Of a stretch of 64,000 nt of DNA, positions 8,465 to 17,125 are shown piece after piece; position 1 is the first letter of the stretch, and the number at the start of each line of letters is the position of its first letter. Below the pieces are notes generated by a model, which did not search any database, had not been told where the DNA came from, and worked only from the letters and a program-made list of their open reading frames with translations. Source of the DNA: Hyphomicrobiales bacterium. Its GTDB lineage: Bacteria; Pseudomonadota; Alphaproteobacteria; Rhizobiales; Beijerinckiaceae. The translations under genes and the position numbers were made by a program. Location of the stretch: positions 124,001 through 188,000 of the forward strand of contig UCBZ01000006.1 in NCBI GenBank assembly GCA_900470775.1, in the 5' to 3' direction.

Positions 8465-9447
8465 CTCTGGAGCGCGAACCGGCTAAGTGCATCGAGCGCG
8501 AAGCCGGTCGCCAGCAGGAGCCCGGCGTTCCAGTTCGAGCGGAACAGCTTGAGCGCCAGCGGCGGCGTCACGCCCTTGATCTGCGCCACCTGCCAGCCGA
8601 GATGCCCGGCGAAACCCGCGACCCCGAGCCAGGCGACAATGCCGCCGCCGGCCGTCCAGGTCGCGGCGGCGCTCAAAAGCACCGCGAGCCCGAAACACGC
8701 CCCGATTGCCTCGCGGTTGAAGCTGCCGAAATAGCGCGCGCTCGATTTGATCCCGGCGATGACGTCGTCCTCGATGTCCTGCAGCGCGTAGATCGTGTCG
8801 TAGCCGATCGTCCAGACCACGGCTGCGGCATAGATCAGATAAGCTGGTGCATCGAGTCGTCCGAACACTGCGCTCCAGCCGACCAAGCCGCCCCAGGAGA
8901 AGGCCAGGCCCAGCACGAATTGCGGCATCTGCGTGATGCGCTTCATGAAGGGATAGACCGCGACGATCGCCAGCGAGGCGATGCCGAGAATCACCGTGAA
9001 GCGGTTGAATTGCAGCAGGATCACAAGCCCGACCAGCGACAAGCCGACCATGAACAGGGCCGCTGCCTTGGCCGTGACCTGGCCCGAAGGTAGCGGACGG
9101 CCGCGCGTGCGCGCGACCTGCGCATCGAGCTTGCGGTCGACGATATCGTTAAAGGTCGAGCCCGCCGCGCGCATGACGATCGCACCGACGAGGAAGAGCA
9201 GGCAGTGCCAGACATCGGGGAAGGCTTTGCCGCCCGCGATCGCGGCCAGCCCCCCGGCCCACCAGCACGGCAGCAGCAGCAACTGCCAGCCGACCGGCCG
9301 TTCGATCCGGGCGAGCTTCAGATAGGGCCTAAGCGCGCGCGGCGCGCGGGTATCGACCCAATGGCCGGTGAGCGCGTCGGGCAAGGGCGCGTCGGGAAGT
9401 GGTGCGCCCGGCCCTGATCCGAGATTCGCGGGGATCGGGTCGGGCAT
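8461..9447 (-). CDS. ubiA: 4-hydroxybenzoate polyprenyltransferase
   Basis: UbiA transfers the polyprenyl tail to 4-hydroxybenzoate in ubiquinone synthesis in the inner membrane. The 328-aa protein has the two aspartate-rich Mg-diphosphate motifs NDIVDRKLDAQVART and YALQDIEDDVIAGIKS, with several hydrophobic helices between and after them. The ATG at 9447 (MPDPIPANL) is preferred to a GTG nine bases upstream. It is convergent with the DUF6101 gene and followed by no obvious terminator. Confidence 0.95.
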   Translation of the reverse strand: MPDPIPANLGSGPGAPLPDAPLPDALTGHWVDTRAPRALRPYLKLARIERPVGWQLLLLPCWWAGGLAAIAGGKAFPDVWHCLLFLVGAIVMRAAGSTFNDIVDRKLDAQVARTRGRPLPSGQVTAKAAALFMVGLSLVGLVILLQFNRFTVILGIASLAIVAVYPFMKRITQMPQFVLGLAFSWGGLVGWSAVFGRLDAPAYLIYAAAVVWTIGYDTIYALQDIEDDVIAGIKSSARYFGSFNREAIGACFGLAVLLSAAATWTAGGGIVAWLGVAGFAGHLGWQVAQIKGVTPPLALKLFRSNWNAGLLLATGFALDALSRFALQS

Positions 9448-9465
9448 GGCGGTCACGACAGTCGC

Positions 9466-9945
9466 TTAAAGCGCGCCCTGGGGAATGCGCATACCGCCGC
9501 CGGTGATGGAATCGCCGCCGCTGAACGGGTTGGCGCCACCGCCGCCTTGCGCCTGCTGCTGCGCCCTGCGGATCATGTCGGCCTGCTGCTTGACCGCGTT
9601 ACAGGCCTGGTTGCGGATGTTGGTTGCCTTCTGGTTGTCGGTCTTCATGCCCTCGATGAAGGTCGGCGGAATCTGGCACCAATCCTGATTGTCTGTCGCG
9701 AATTTCACGGTCGTTGCGCCGTTGCTGACGAGCCGGCCCATCGTGCTGCAGGCCTGCTGCGGCGTCAGCTTGCGCTTCGACTTCTGCGCCGCGTTCAGCG
9801 AGGCGACCAGCGACTGCCGCTCCTGCAGAAGCGCCTGCATCTTCTCGCAGCCCGAGGCCTGGGCGCGCACGGGAGCGGCGTCGATGAAGGCGGCCGCCAC
9901 CAGGCCCATCGTCGCGATCACTCCGGAAGCCATCCTCAGCCGCAT
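9466..9945 (-). CDS. Secreted conserved hypothetical protein with four cysteines
   Basis: This is a 159-aa protein with a signal peptide (MRLRMASGVIATMGLVAAAF, cleavage near APVRAQA). The mature part holds four Cys at about residues 33, 66, 90 and 115, spaced so that two disulfides are possible. A Gln-rich helix (KQQADMIRRAQQQAQ) and a Gly-rich tail (GGGGANPFSGGD) follow. I do not recognise a named domain. It lies upstream of ubiA in the same direction with an 18-base gap and may share its transcript. Confidence 0.75.
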   Translation of the reverse strand: MRLRMASGVIATMGLVAAAFIDAAPVRAQASGCEKMQALLQERQSLVASLNAAQKSKRKLTPQQACSTMGRLVSNGATTVKFATDNQDWCQIPPTFIEGMKTDNQKATNIRNQACNAVKQQADMIRRAQQQAQGGGGANPFSGGDSITGGGMRIPQGAL

Positions 9946-10198
9946 CTCGTTCCGCTCCCAATATCCTGCGCGGGCGCTTCTGCGCCTCCGCGATTTCCTT
10001 ACCAGCAACGCCGTGTTAGCGCCAAGGACCCTTGCGAGTCCACGTGCTGCCTGTTGGCAAGCTCTTGTTTCGCTTGTCGATAAGCCCTTGCCGATAAGCC
10101 GGGATTGTGGCGGTTTTCGCGCGAAGCGGCCCCTGCCGGCGAGATATCAACACGCGTCACGGCCTGATCGGCCCTGTCCGCAGGAGGCGTTGCCGCCG

Positions 10199-10945
10199 AT
10201 GTCCATCCCCGATTTCGCCCGCTACCGGCTCTGGCTGGAGCACGACCTGACCGACGGCGCGCGACTGCCACTGGAGCGCGAGCAGGCCAACTACCTGCTC
10301 AACGTGTTGCGCATGAAGCAGGACGATACCGTGCTGGTCTTCAACGGGCGCGACGGCGAATGGCTGGCCGCGATCACGGTCGAGGGCCGCAAGCAGGCGA
10401 GCCTCACGCTGGTGAAGCAGACGCGTCCGCAGCCGCCGGCGCCCGATTTGCACTACCTTTTTGCGCCGCTGAAGCATGCCCGGCTCGACTACATCGCCCA
10501 GAAGGCGGTCGAGATGGGGGCCGGCGTGATCCAGCCGGTGCTGACGCGCCGCACCCAGGTCTCGCGGCTGAATTTCGACCGGATGCGCGCCAATGCGATC
10601 GAGGCGGCCGAGCAGTGCGGCATCCTGGCCTTGCCGGACATCCGGGCCGAGCAGTTGCTTGATGCCGCGCTCGACGCGCTCGAGCCCAACCGGATTCTGG
10701 TCTTCTGCGATGAGGCGATGGCGCGGGAAAGCCCGGTTGCGGCGCTCTCGCGCGTCGCGCCTGGGCCGCTCGCCGTGCTGATCGGTCCCGAGGGTGGCTT
10801 CGACGAGGCCGAACGCCGTCGCATCCTGGCAAGGCCAACGACGCTGCCGATCTCGCTTGGCCCCCGCATCCTGCGCGCCGACACCGCTGCGGTCGCGGCG
10901 CTGGCATTGGTTCAGGCCGTACTGGGCGATTGGCCCCGGACCTAG
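10199..10945 (+). CDS. rsmE: 16S rRNA (uracil-1498-N3)-methyltransferase
   Basis: RsmE methylates U1498 of 16S rRNA using S-adenosylmethionine. The 248-aa protein has an amino-terminal PUA-like domain (YRLWLEHDL..., NYLLNVLRMKQDD). Its SPOUT knot shows IAQKAVEMGAGVIQPVLTRRT, the LIGPEGGFDEAE cofactor loop and LGPRILRADTAAVAAL. An AGGAGG at 10182-10187 stands 11 bases before the ATG at 10199 and decides the start, although the frame is open for 500 bases upstream. Confidence 0.96.
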   Translation: MSIPDFARYRLWLEHDLTDGARLPLEREQANYLLNVLRMKQDDTVLVFNGRDGEWLAAITVEGRKQASLTLVKQTRPQPPAPDLHYLFAPLKHARLDYIAQKAVEMGAGVIQPVLTRRTQVSRLNFDRMRANAIEAAEQCGILALPDIRAEQLLDAALDALEPNRILVFCDEAMARESPVAALSRVAPGPLAVLIGPEGGFDEAERRRILARPTTLPISLGPRILRADTAAVAALALVQAVLGDWPRT

Positions 10946-11116
10946 CGACCGAGGAACGCGCCGCCGTCTCGGGCGTTTCTCCGATCATGCGGGGGGACGC
11001 ATTCTCGACTCATTCGGGAGCAGTCTGGCGCGCGGCCTTGAAGGCCGCGTTGCCGGCGTTTCGTCGCCAGCACGACGGAAGCGACTTGCCTGCAATGACC
11101 GCGCGAGGATGACGCC

Positions 11117-12286
11117 ATGACAGAACCCTGCCGCTTCGGAATCGAGGAAGAGTATTTTCTGTCGGATGCCGGCAGCCGGGGCATCGTGCGCAAGGTCTCG
11201 CCCGCTTTCATCAAGGCGGCGCAGGAGGCTTTTCCCGACGAGGTCCAGCGCGAGATGCTGCAGTCGCAGATCGAGGTCGCGACCCCCGTCTGCGAATCGA
11301 TGGATCAGGCACGCCGTTCGCTCACAGCCCTGCGCACCGGGCTCGCCGGGCTGGCGCTCGAACACGAAATGCTGCTGCTGGCCTGCGGCACGCATCCCAG
11401 CGCGGCCTGGGCGCGCCAGCGTGCGACCGACGCCTCGCGTTACGACACGCTGATGCGCGACCTGCAGATGCTCGGCAGCCGCAACCAGCTTTGCGGCCTG
11501 CATGTCCATGTCGAGGTCGCCGATGAGGACGAGCGCATCCGGCTAATGGCGCGGATCATGCCGTTCCTGCCGATGCTGCTGGCGCTCTCGACCTCGTCGC
11601 CCTTCTGGCAGGGCAGGCGCACGGGGCTGATGGGCTACCGGCTCGCGGCCTATGGCGAACTGCCGCGAACCGGCCTGCCCGAGCTCTTCACCGATCCGGC
11701 CGACTACCGCGCCTACATCCAAACCATGATCGCGGCCGGCGCCATCCGGGACGCCAGCTATATCTGGTGGGCGATCCGTCCCTCGCACAAGCATCCGACA
11801 CTGGAATTGCGAATCGCCGACAGCTGCACGCGCCTCGACGACACGCTGGCGATTGCTGCGCTCTATCGCTGCCTGGTGCGGCACCTGCTGCACCAGCCCA
11901 GGCTGAATGCGGATCTGACGGGGGCGTCACGCGGTATCGCGACGGAAAACCTCTGGCGGGCCCAGCGCTACGGCATCCATGGCGGCCTGATCGACGCCGA
12001 GAGCCGCAGCATGCGTAGCGTGCCGAGCCTCGTCGACGACCTCGTCAAGCAGCTTGCCCAGGATGCGGCTGCGCTCGGCTGCGAGGCCGAACTCGCCACC
12101 TGCCGCGAGATTGCCTCGGACGGAACCAGCGCCGATGTGCAGCTTGCGGTCTATGAGGAGGCGCGGACCCGCGATGGCGGGCAGGCGGGTGGTCTTGCCG
12201 CCGTGGTCGACTGGATCGCCTCCGAGACGAGGCTTGACCACAATGGCCTGGGCCGGGAGGAGACCTCTCGGCGCGGCGCCGCCTGA
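11117..12286 (+). CDS. YbdK-type carboxylate-amine ligase (glutamate-cysteine ligase 2 family)
   Basis: This is a 389-aa member of the GCS2/YbdK family, ATP-dependent ligases with weak glutamate-cysteine ligase activity in E. coli YbdK. Family marks are the start FGIEEEYFLSD, the SQIEVATPVCES strand, LCGLHVHVEV and ELRIADSCTRLDDTLAIAAL. A GAGGA stands seven bases before the ATG. It lies between rsmE and gshA in the same direction, about 170 bases after rsmE and about 175 before gshA. The natural substrate is not determined by sequence. Confidence 0.88.
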   Translation: MTEPCRFGIEEEYFLSDAGSRGIVRKVSPAFIKAAQEAFPDEVQREMLQSQIEVATPVCESMDQARRSLTALRTGLAGLALEHEMLLLACGTHPSAAWARQRATDASRYDTLMRDLQMLGSRNQLCGLHVHVEVADEDERIRLMARIMPFLPMLLALSTSSPFWQGRRTGLMGYRLAAYGELPRTGLPELFTDPADYRAYIQTMIAAGAIRDASYIWWAIRPSHKHPTLELRIADSCTRLDDTLAIAALYRCLVRHLLHQPRLNADLTGASRGIATENLWRAQRYGIHGGLIDAESRSMRSVPSLVDDLVKQLAQDAAALGCEAELATCREIASDGTSADVQLAVYEEARTRDGGQAGGLAAVVDWIASETRLDHNGLGREETSRRGAA

Positions 12287-12462
12287 GGCCAGGCCGCAAG
12301 GCGTCCTGCATCGGCCGTGTGTCGATTGTCGCGCAACGCGCAGCGGAGGTCGTTGTCGAGCGTTTCGCGCTCGCCTATGTCTGGCGCTCCTGGAGCCTGA
12401 TCCCTCGCGCCGCCGGCGCGGGTGGAAGCCCGGCTGCCTTCAAGTCTTCTGCCGGAGCGCCC

Positions 12463-13860
12463 ATGGCTCGCGATGTGTCCGATTCGACCCCGATCGGTTC
12501 CAAGGACGAACTGACGTCCTGGATCGCCGCCGGTGAGAAACCGCCCTCGGCCTTCCGGATCGGCACCGAGCACGAGAAGTTTCCGTTCTACCGCGACGAT
12601 CTCTCCCCTGTGCCCTATGAGGGGCGCCCTGCATCGGGTGGACGGACAGCGGCCGGCGGCATCCGCAGCCTGCTGGAAGGCATGCAGGCCAAGCTCGGCT
12701 GGGAGCCGATCATGGATGCCGGCCATGTCATCGGTTTGGGCGGTCCCGATGGCGGCGGCGCGATCTCGCTGGAGCCGGGTGGCCAGTTCGAGTTGTCCGG
12801 CGCGCCCGTCGAGACCCTGCACGATACGGCCGCCGAACTCGCCGAGCATCTGACCGACATCAAAGCGGTCGCGCAGCCGCATGGCATAGGCTTCGTCTCG
12901 CTCGGCCATTCGCCGCTCTGGACGCGGGCGCAGACGCCGATGATGCCGAAGCGCCGCTACAAGATCATGGCGAACTACATGCCCAAGGTCGGCACGCGCG
13001 GCCTGGACATGATGTTCCGCACCTGCACCGTGCAGGTGAATCTCGATTTCTCGACCGAGGCCGACATGGTCCGGAAGCTTCGGGTCTCGCTGGCGCTACA
13101 GCCGCTGGCCACCGCGCTCTTCGCCGCCTCGCCCTTCACCGAAGGCAAGCTCAACGGCTTCCAGTCGACGCGCTCCGAGATCTGGCGCGACACCGACAAG
13201 GCCCGCTCGGGCATGATCGCCTTCGCCTTCGATGAGGGCATGTCCTATGAGCGCTATGTCGACTGGGCGCTCGACGTGCCCATGTATTTCGTCAAGCGCG
13301 GCGACACCTATCACGACGTCGCGGGCGCCTCCTTCCGCGACCTGCTCGCCGGCAAGCTTTCGCAATTGCCGGGCGAGAAGGCGACGATCTCCGATTGGGC
13401 CAACCATCTCGGCACGCTGTTTCCAGAGGTCCGGCTGAAGCGCTTCCTCGAGATGCGCGGCGCCGATGCGGGCCCGCCCGAGATGCTGAACGCCCTGCCG
13501 GCCTTCTGGGTCGGGCTGCTCTACGACCAGTCGGCACTCGATGCGGCCTGGGACCTGGTCAAGGGCTGGAGCGACGAGCAGCGCCAGGCCCTGCGCGACG
13601 CCGTGCCGAAGCAAGGACTCTCCGCCACGATCGCCGGCCGCAGCCTGCGCGACGTCGCGCGTGATGCGCTGGCCCTGTCGCGCGCTGGCCTCGCGCGCCG
13701 CGCCCGTCTCAACCAGGCGGGTGCCGACGAATCCGGCTTCCTCGACCCGCTTGACCCGATCGTTGCATCGAACCATACGCTCTCGCAGCATCTGGCCGAG
13801 CGCTATCGTGGCGCATGGGGCGGGCAGATCGAGCCGCTGTTCTCGGAGTTCGCGCTGTAG
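12463..13860 (+). CDS. gshA: Glutamate--cysteine ligase (plant/alphaproteobacterial type)
   Basis: GshA makes gamma-glutamylcysteine, the first step of glutathione synthesis. The 465-aa protein matches the type shared by Alphaproteobacteria and plants: FRIGTEHEKFPFYRDDL at the start, LEPGGQFELSGAPVETLHDT, MPKRRYKIMANYMPKVG and MMFRTCTVQVNLDFSTE. A GGAG lies five bases before the ATG at 12463. The frame is open upstream to 12319 but that part has no similarity. It is the second glutamate-amine ligase in a row after the YbdK-type gene. Confidence 0.95.
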   Translation: MARDVSDSTPIGSKDELTSWIAAGEKPPSAFRIGTEHEKFPFYRDDLSPVPYEGRPASGGRTAAGGIRSLLEGMQAKLGWEPIMDAGHVIGLGGPDGGGAISLEPGGQFELSGAPVETLHDTAAELAEHLTDIKAVAQPHGIGFVSLGHSPLWTRAQTPMMPKRRYKIMANYMPKVGTRGLDMMFRTCTVQVNLDFSTEADMVRKLRVSLALQPLATALFAASPFTEGKLNGFQSTRSEIWRDTDKARSGMIAFAFDEGMSYERYVDWALDVPMYFVKRGDTYHDVAGASFRDLLAGKLSQLPGEKATISDWANHLGTLFPEVRLKRFLEMRGADAGPPEMLNALPAFWVGLLYDQSALDAAWDLVKGWSDEQRQALRDAVPKQGLSATIAGRSLRDVARDALALSRAGLARRARLNQAGADESGFLDPLDPIVASNHTLSQHLAERYRGAWGGQIEPLFSEFAL

Positions 13861-13884
13861 AGCGCGCCGCCATTCCGCAGGCGG

Positions 13885-13916
13885 GTCGTCATTCCCGGAC
13901 ATGCCGCGAAGCGGCA
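13885..13916. repeat. Solitary half of a palindromic intergenic repeat
   Basis: The sequence GTCGTCATTCCCGGAC (13885-13900) is the typical outer arm of the CGTCATnCCnGG repeats seen elsewhere in the window. It is followed by a small hairpin TGCCG-CGAAG-CGGCA (13902-13916). I find no matching right arm in the following 200 bases, so this looks like a decayed or partial copy. The rest of 13861-14132 shows no gene or other structure. Confidence 0.5.
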
Positions 13917-14132
13917 CAGCTCCAGGTTTTTCGCAGAGTTCAGTCTCTGTGACGCAACTGCTCGGTGGTGTGTTGGAGGTGCCGGATGCGTTTTGTCTGG
14001 ACGTGGAGCGTCCTTGTCGCCCAGAGTAAGATGCCTTGCGAGATTTTGGTTTAAGAATAGCACTTGATTGATCGGCCGACCGAGCCTTTGCCGGCCAGAT
14101 ATCTCGCGGCGCAAGACTGTTGCCTTCGTGAG

Positions 14133-15332
14133 ATGCCAGCCATGCGATTGTCGTTACAGGTGCGGAGCAGAGCCGGTGTTGCCGGGCTGGCAAGACGCGC
14201 CTGTCTGGGCGCGGTGCTGGCGATCTCGGTTCTGGCGGCAGGATGCGGCTCGCGACCCGAGGAAGGCTTTCTCGCCCCTGTCGCCGAAGTCGATAGCGGA
14301 TCCACGCCGCACACGCTGCTGGTTGCGACGACGCGCAAACGCGACAACCGGCCAGGCACCCTGTTCAATGGCGAGCGCAGCACCCCGCTCGATTTCGCAA
14401 AAATCGTTGTCTCGGTGCCGCAGAAACATGCCGACGGCGAGGTCGAATGGGCGTCGACGGCGCCGGGCAATCCGAAGACCGATTTCGTCGTGCGCCAGGC
14501 CGGCTATCTCGATGGCGAAATGGCCTTCGTCAGCGTGTTGAACGCGCAGCTAGCTGCAAAGCCGAAGGGGCAGCGCAAGGTCTTCCTCTTTATTCACGGC
14601 TACAACACGATGTTCGCCGAGGGGCTCTATCGCTTCACCCAGCTCGTGCATGATGCCAAGGCGCCGGGTGTACCGGTCCTGTTCACCTGGGCATCGCGCG
14701 GTCAATTGACGCAATACGTCTACGACACCAACAGCGCCACGGTCGCGCGCGACGATCTCGAGCGCACCATCCGGCTTCTCTTCGCCAGCAATGCCGAACA
14801 GGTGAACATCCTGGCGCATTCGATGGGCAACTGGGTGACGGTCGAGGCGCTGCGCCAGATCCGCATCTCCGGCGGCGTGCCACAGATCTCCAAGCTTGGG
14901 CAGCTCATTCTGGCAGCTCCCGATATCGACCTCGACGTCTTCAAATCGCAGATGCGCCGCTTCGGCAAGCCGGCAAAACCGTTCTTCATCGTGCTCTCGA
15001 AGGACGACAAGGCGCTGGGAGTCTCGAATTTTCTGGCCGGCGGCCAGGGCCGGCTGGGGGCCGATTCCAACCCCGAGGAACTGGCCGCGCTGGGCGCCGT
15101 CGTGATCGACATGACCGAGGTCAAGGGGCTGGATTCATCCAATCACGGCAAGTTCGCGCAGCTCGCAGCGGTGGCGCCAAGGCTGACCGCGGTGCTCGAG
15201 GGCGGCGTGACGACACAGCGCTCGTCGCTGGGCGCCGACGAGATCGCCAGCGGGTCGCTGGAGTCCATCATCAAGCTGCCCGTCACCATCATCGGCACAC
15301 CGTTCCGGTTGATCGCGGGCGCGCGCCGCTAG
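14133..15332 (+). CDS. DUF900 alpha/beta hydrolase lipoprotein
   Basis: This is a 399-aa predicted lipoprotein. The signal ends in the lipobox LAAGC with the lipidated Cys at about residue 38, so the protein is anchored in the envelope. The rest is a DUF900 alpha/beta hydrolase: LLVATTRKRDNRPGTLFNGE, the core strand KVFLFIHGYNTMFAEGLYR, the nucleophile elbow NILAHSMGNW, an acid-bearing PDIDLDVF and a late SSNHGKFA His. The substrate is unknown. The start could be 14133 or the ATG nine bases later. Confidence 0.85.
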   Translation: MPAMRLSLQVRSRAGVAGLARRACLGAVLAISVLAAGCGSRPEEGFLAPVAEVDSGSTPHTLLVATTRKRDNRPGTLFNGERSTPLDFAKIVVSVPQKHADGEVEWASTAPGNPKTDFVVRQAGYLDGEMAFVSVLNAQLAAKPKGQRKVFLFIHGYNTMFAEGLYRFTQLVHDAKAPGVPVLFTWASRGQLTQYVYDTNSATVARDDLERTIRLLFASNAEQVNILAHSMGNWVTVEALRQIRISGGVPQISKLGQLILAAPDIDLDVFKSQMRRFGKPAKPFFIVLSKDDKALGVSNFLAGGQGRLGADSNPEELAALGAVVIDMTEVKGLDSSNHGKFAQLAAVAPRLTAVLEGGVTTQRSSLGADEIASGSLESIIKLPVTIIGTPFRLIAGARR

Positions 15333-15422
15333 AATCGGGCGAGCTGAAAAACCATACGATCCAGCGCATTGCGCCGTCCGCATTAACGATTTGGCGGCGT
15401 TTGCGCGCTATACCTGTCTCCC

Positions 15423-15596
15423 ATGCGTCAAATGGCCGCCATGCTTGTGAAGTTCTCGCGCGACGAACGCGGCGCGACGGCAATCGAGTATACCTTCATC
15501 GCCGCGTTGATGTCGGTCGCGACGATCGCCATCATCCGTCAGATCGGCCTCAATGTGAGCGATCTGACGGGCGGCATCATGGCCGGCTTCAAATAG
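15423..15596 (+). CDS. Flp/Fap family type IVb pilin
   Basis: This is a 57-aa prepilin. The class IVb cleavage region is FSRDERGATAIEYTF: a basic leader, the Gly after which TadV/CpaA-type peptidase cuts, and Glu at +5 of the mature protein. A single hydrophobic helix (FIAALMSVATIAIIRQIG) follows. It would be the major subunit of a Flp pilus, but no cpa/tad export genes are in the window. It lies about 90 bases after the DUF900 gene in the same direction. Confidence 0.88.
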   Translation: MRQMAAMLVKFSRDERGATAIEYTFIAALMSVATIAIIRQIGLNVSDLTGGIMAGFK

Positions 15597-15633
15597 CTGC
15601 GCCGGCGTCATCGAGGCGCACTTTTTCTTTCGT

Positions 15634-16515
15634 CTACTCCGCTGCCGTCTTGAAGCTCGCCAGATTGTCCAGGCTCTGGATGATGTGCTCGGCCAGTGCG
15701 TTCGAGAGCACAGAGGGGTCGAAGCGGGTACGCAACAGTCCGATCTTGCAGGACGGCAGCGTCGCATAGCCCTCCGACGGGCCAAGGATGCGCATCCCAG
15801 GCCTCACAGCGCTTTCTGGCAGTACCGAAACCGCGAGGCCCGCGACGACGGCCGCACCGACCGCGGTCGAATTCCAGCTCGCATAGAGCACACGAAAGCG
15901 ACGGCCCTTGGTTTCCAGCGCATCGACTGCCGCCTGCCGCCAATTACAGGTCGGCCGGCCCAGCGCCAGCGGCAGGGGGTCCTCCTCATGCACCGTGTGG
16001 CGCGCGGAGGTGACCCAGAGCAGCGGCTCGATGCGGATGATCTCGCCCTGACCCCGGCTTTCGACATGGGTGATGATGGCGAGGTCGATGTCGCCGGTGG
16101 CGATCCGTTCCGCCAGCATCGGCGTCGGCTCGCAGACGACCGTCACTTCGGCGCGCGGATTGGAGCGCGCGAAGCGGGCGAGGATTTCCGGCAAATAGCG
16201 GTCGGCATAATCGTCCGGCACGCCCAGCCGGATGCGGCCCTTCAGATCGGCGTCGGTGAAGCTCGCGACGCATTCGAGGTTCAGCCGCACGATCCGCCGA
16301 GCATAATCCAGCAGCCGCTCGCCATCCTCGGTCAGCTTGGCGTGGCGCCCGTCGCGGCCGAACAGCGGCCGGCCGACACGCTCTTCCAGCCGCTTCATCT
16401 GCATTGAAACCGCCGACTGCGTCTTGAAGACGATCTCGGCCGCGCGGGTGAAGGACCCCGTATCGGCGATCGCGACGAAGGTCTTGAGCTGGTCGGCATC
16501 GAGCACATGCGCCAT
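15634..16515 (-). CDS. LysR family transcriptional regulator, LsrB/VtlR-like
   Basis: This is a 293-aa LysR regulator. The helix-turn-helix is ADQLKTFVAIADTGSFTRAA with the recognition helix SAVSMQMKRLEERVGRPLF. The effector domain has RIRLGVPDDYADRYLPEIL and VVCEPTPMLAERI. These blocks resemble LsrB of Sinorhizobium and VtlR of Brucella as I remember them. VtlR is known to activate small DUF1127 proteins, and a DUF1127 gene lies divergent here. The start at MAHVLDAD (16515) is preferred to upstream in-frame starts. The inverted repeat at 16561-16583 is its likely binding site. Confidence 0.88.
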   Translation of the reverse strand: MAHVLDADQLKTFVAIADTGSFTRAAEIVFKTQSAVSMQMKRLEERVGRPLFGRDGRHAKLTEDGERLLDYARRIVRLNLECVASFTDADLKGRIRLGVPDDYADRYLPEILARFARSNPRAEVTVVCEPTPMLAERIATGDIDLAIITHVESRGQGEIIRIEPLLWVTSARHTVHEEDPLPLALGRPTCNWRQAAVDALETKGRRFRVLYASWNSTAVGAAVVAGLAVSVLPESAVRPGMRILGPSEGYATLPSCKIGLLRTRFDPSVLSNALAEHIIQSLDNLASFKTAAE

Positions 16516-16560
16516 GGCGGCCCCTCCCATCGGTCCATCAATATTCGTTCTGTGAAGCAT

Positions 16561-16583
16561 CATAAGCATTCGTTTGGCTTATG
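16561..16583. promoter_or_regulatory. Inverted repeat, candidate LysR operator
   Basis: CATAAGC (16561-16567) and GCTTATG (16577-16583) are exact inverted repeats separated by nine bases. The site sits 46 bases before the LysR start and about 100 bases before the DUF1127 start. The spacing and AT-rich dyad fit a LysR-type recognition site. The assignment is inference. Confidence 0.6.
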
Positions 16584-16684
16584 ACCAGCGCAAAGCTATC
16601 GTTTGGTCAGTTTCCGGTCCTTGCCAGCGGCGCGTCCAGGCAGGGTCGGGGGATGCCCGTCGCTTTGAACCACAGGAGGCCGTC

Positions 16685-17101
16685 ATGCTGCTCATGACAT
16701 TCGCAACGAAGTCGCTCTCGTCCGTTCCGGTCGTCGCCACGCGTGTTGCTGCCCGTGGCTTCACGTCGATCGTAGCCCTCGTGAAAGCGCTGATTCACCG
16801 CCGTGAGGTCCTGCGTCTCGGCGAACTCGATGAGCGCGGCCTGAAGGACATCGGGCTCGTACGCTCTGATCTCGATGGCGCGCTTGCCGTGTCCTGGCTG
16901 TCGGATCCGTCGGTCATTCTCGCGCAGCGCTCCAGTGCCCGGTCCGGCGTGGCGGCGACGCGCCGCGAGGCCGGCGTTCAACAGGCTGTGACGGCGCAGC
17001 AGGCTGTCAGGCCGGTCGTCGGCAAGACAGTCGCCGCCCGCTCATCCAAGCCTCTCGCCGTCCCGGCGCAGGCCAGCAATTCGGTTGCGTGCAGCGCCTG
17101 A
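16685..17101 (+). CDS. DUF1127 domain-containing protein with long tail
   Basis: This is a 138-aa protein. The DUF1127 core is HRREVLRLGELDERGLKDIG followed by LVRSDLDGA (about residues 37-65), the usual small Arg-rich module. Most family members are 45-75 aa, so the Ala/Val/Gln-rich tail after residue 75 is extra and of low complexity. An AGGAGG at 16674-16679 lies five bases before the ATG. It is divergent from the LysR gene and followed by a strong terminator, so it is probably monocistronic. Brucella homologs are reported VtlR targets. Confidence 0.82.
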   Translation: MLLMTFATKSLSSVPVVATRVAARGFTSIVALVKALIHRREVLRLGELDERGLKDIGLVRSDLDGALAVSWLSDPSVILAQRSSARSGVAATRREAGVQQAVTAQQAVRPVVGKTVAARSSKPLAVPAQASNSVACSA

Positions 17102-17125
17102 CCCCTTGGGGCTGCACGTTCCTGT

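Noticed and set aside
10081..10120. Short repeated GATAAGCC units upstream of rsmE
   Set aside because: Only two imperfect units are present, which is too little to call a repeat array or binding site.
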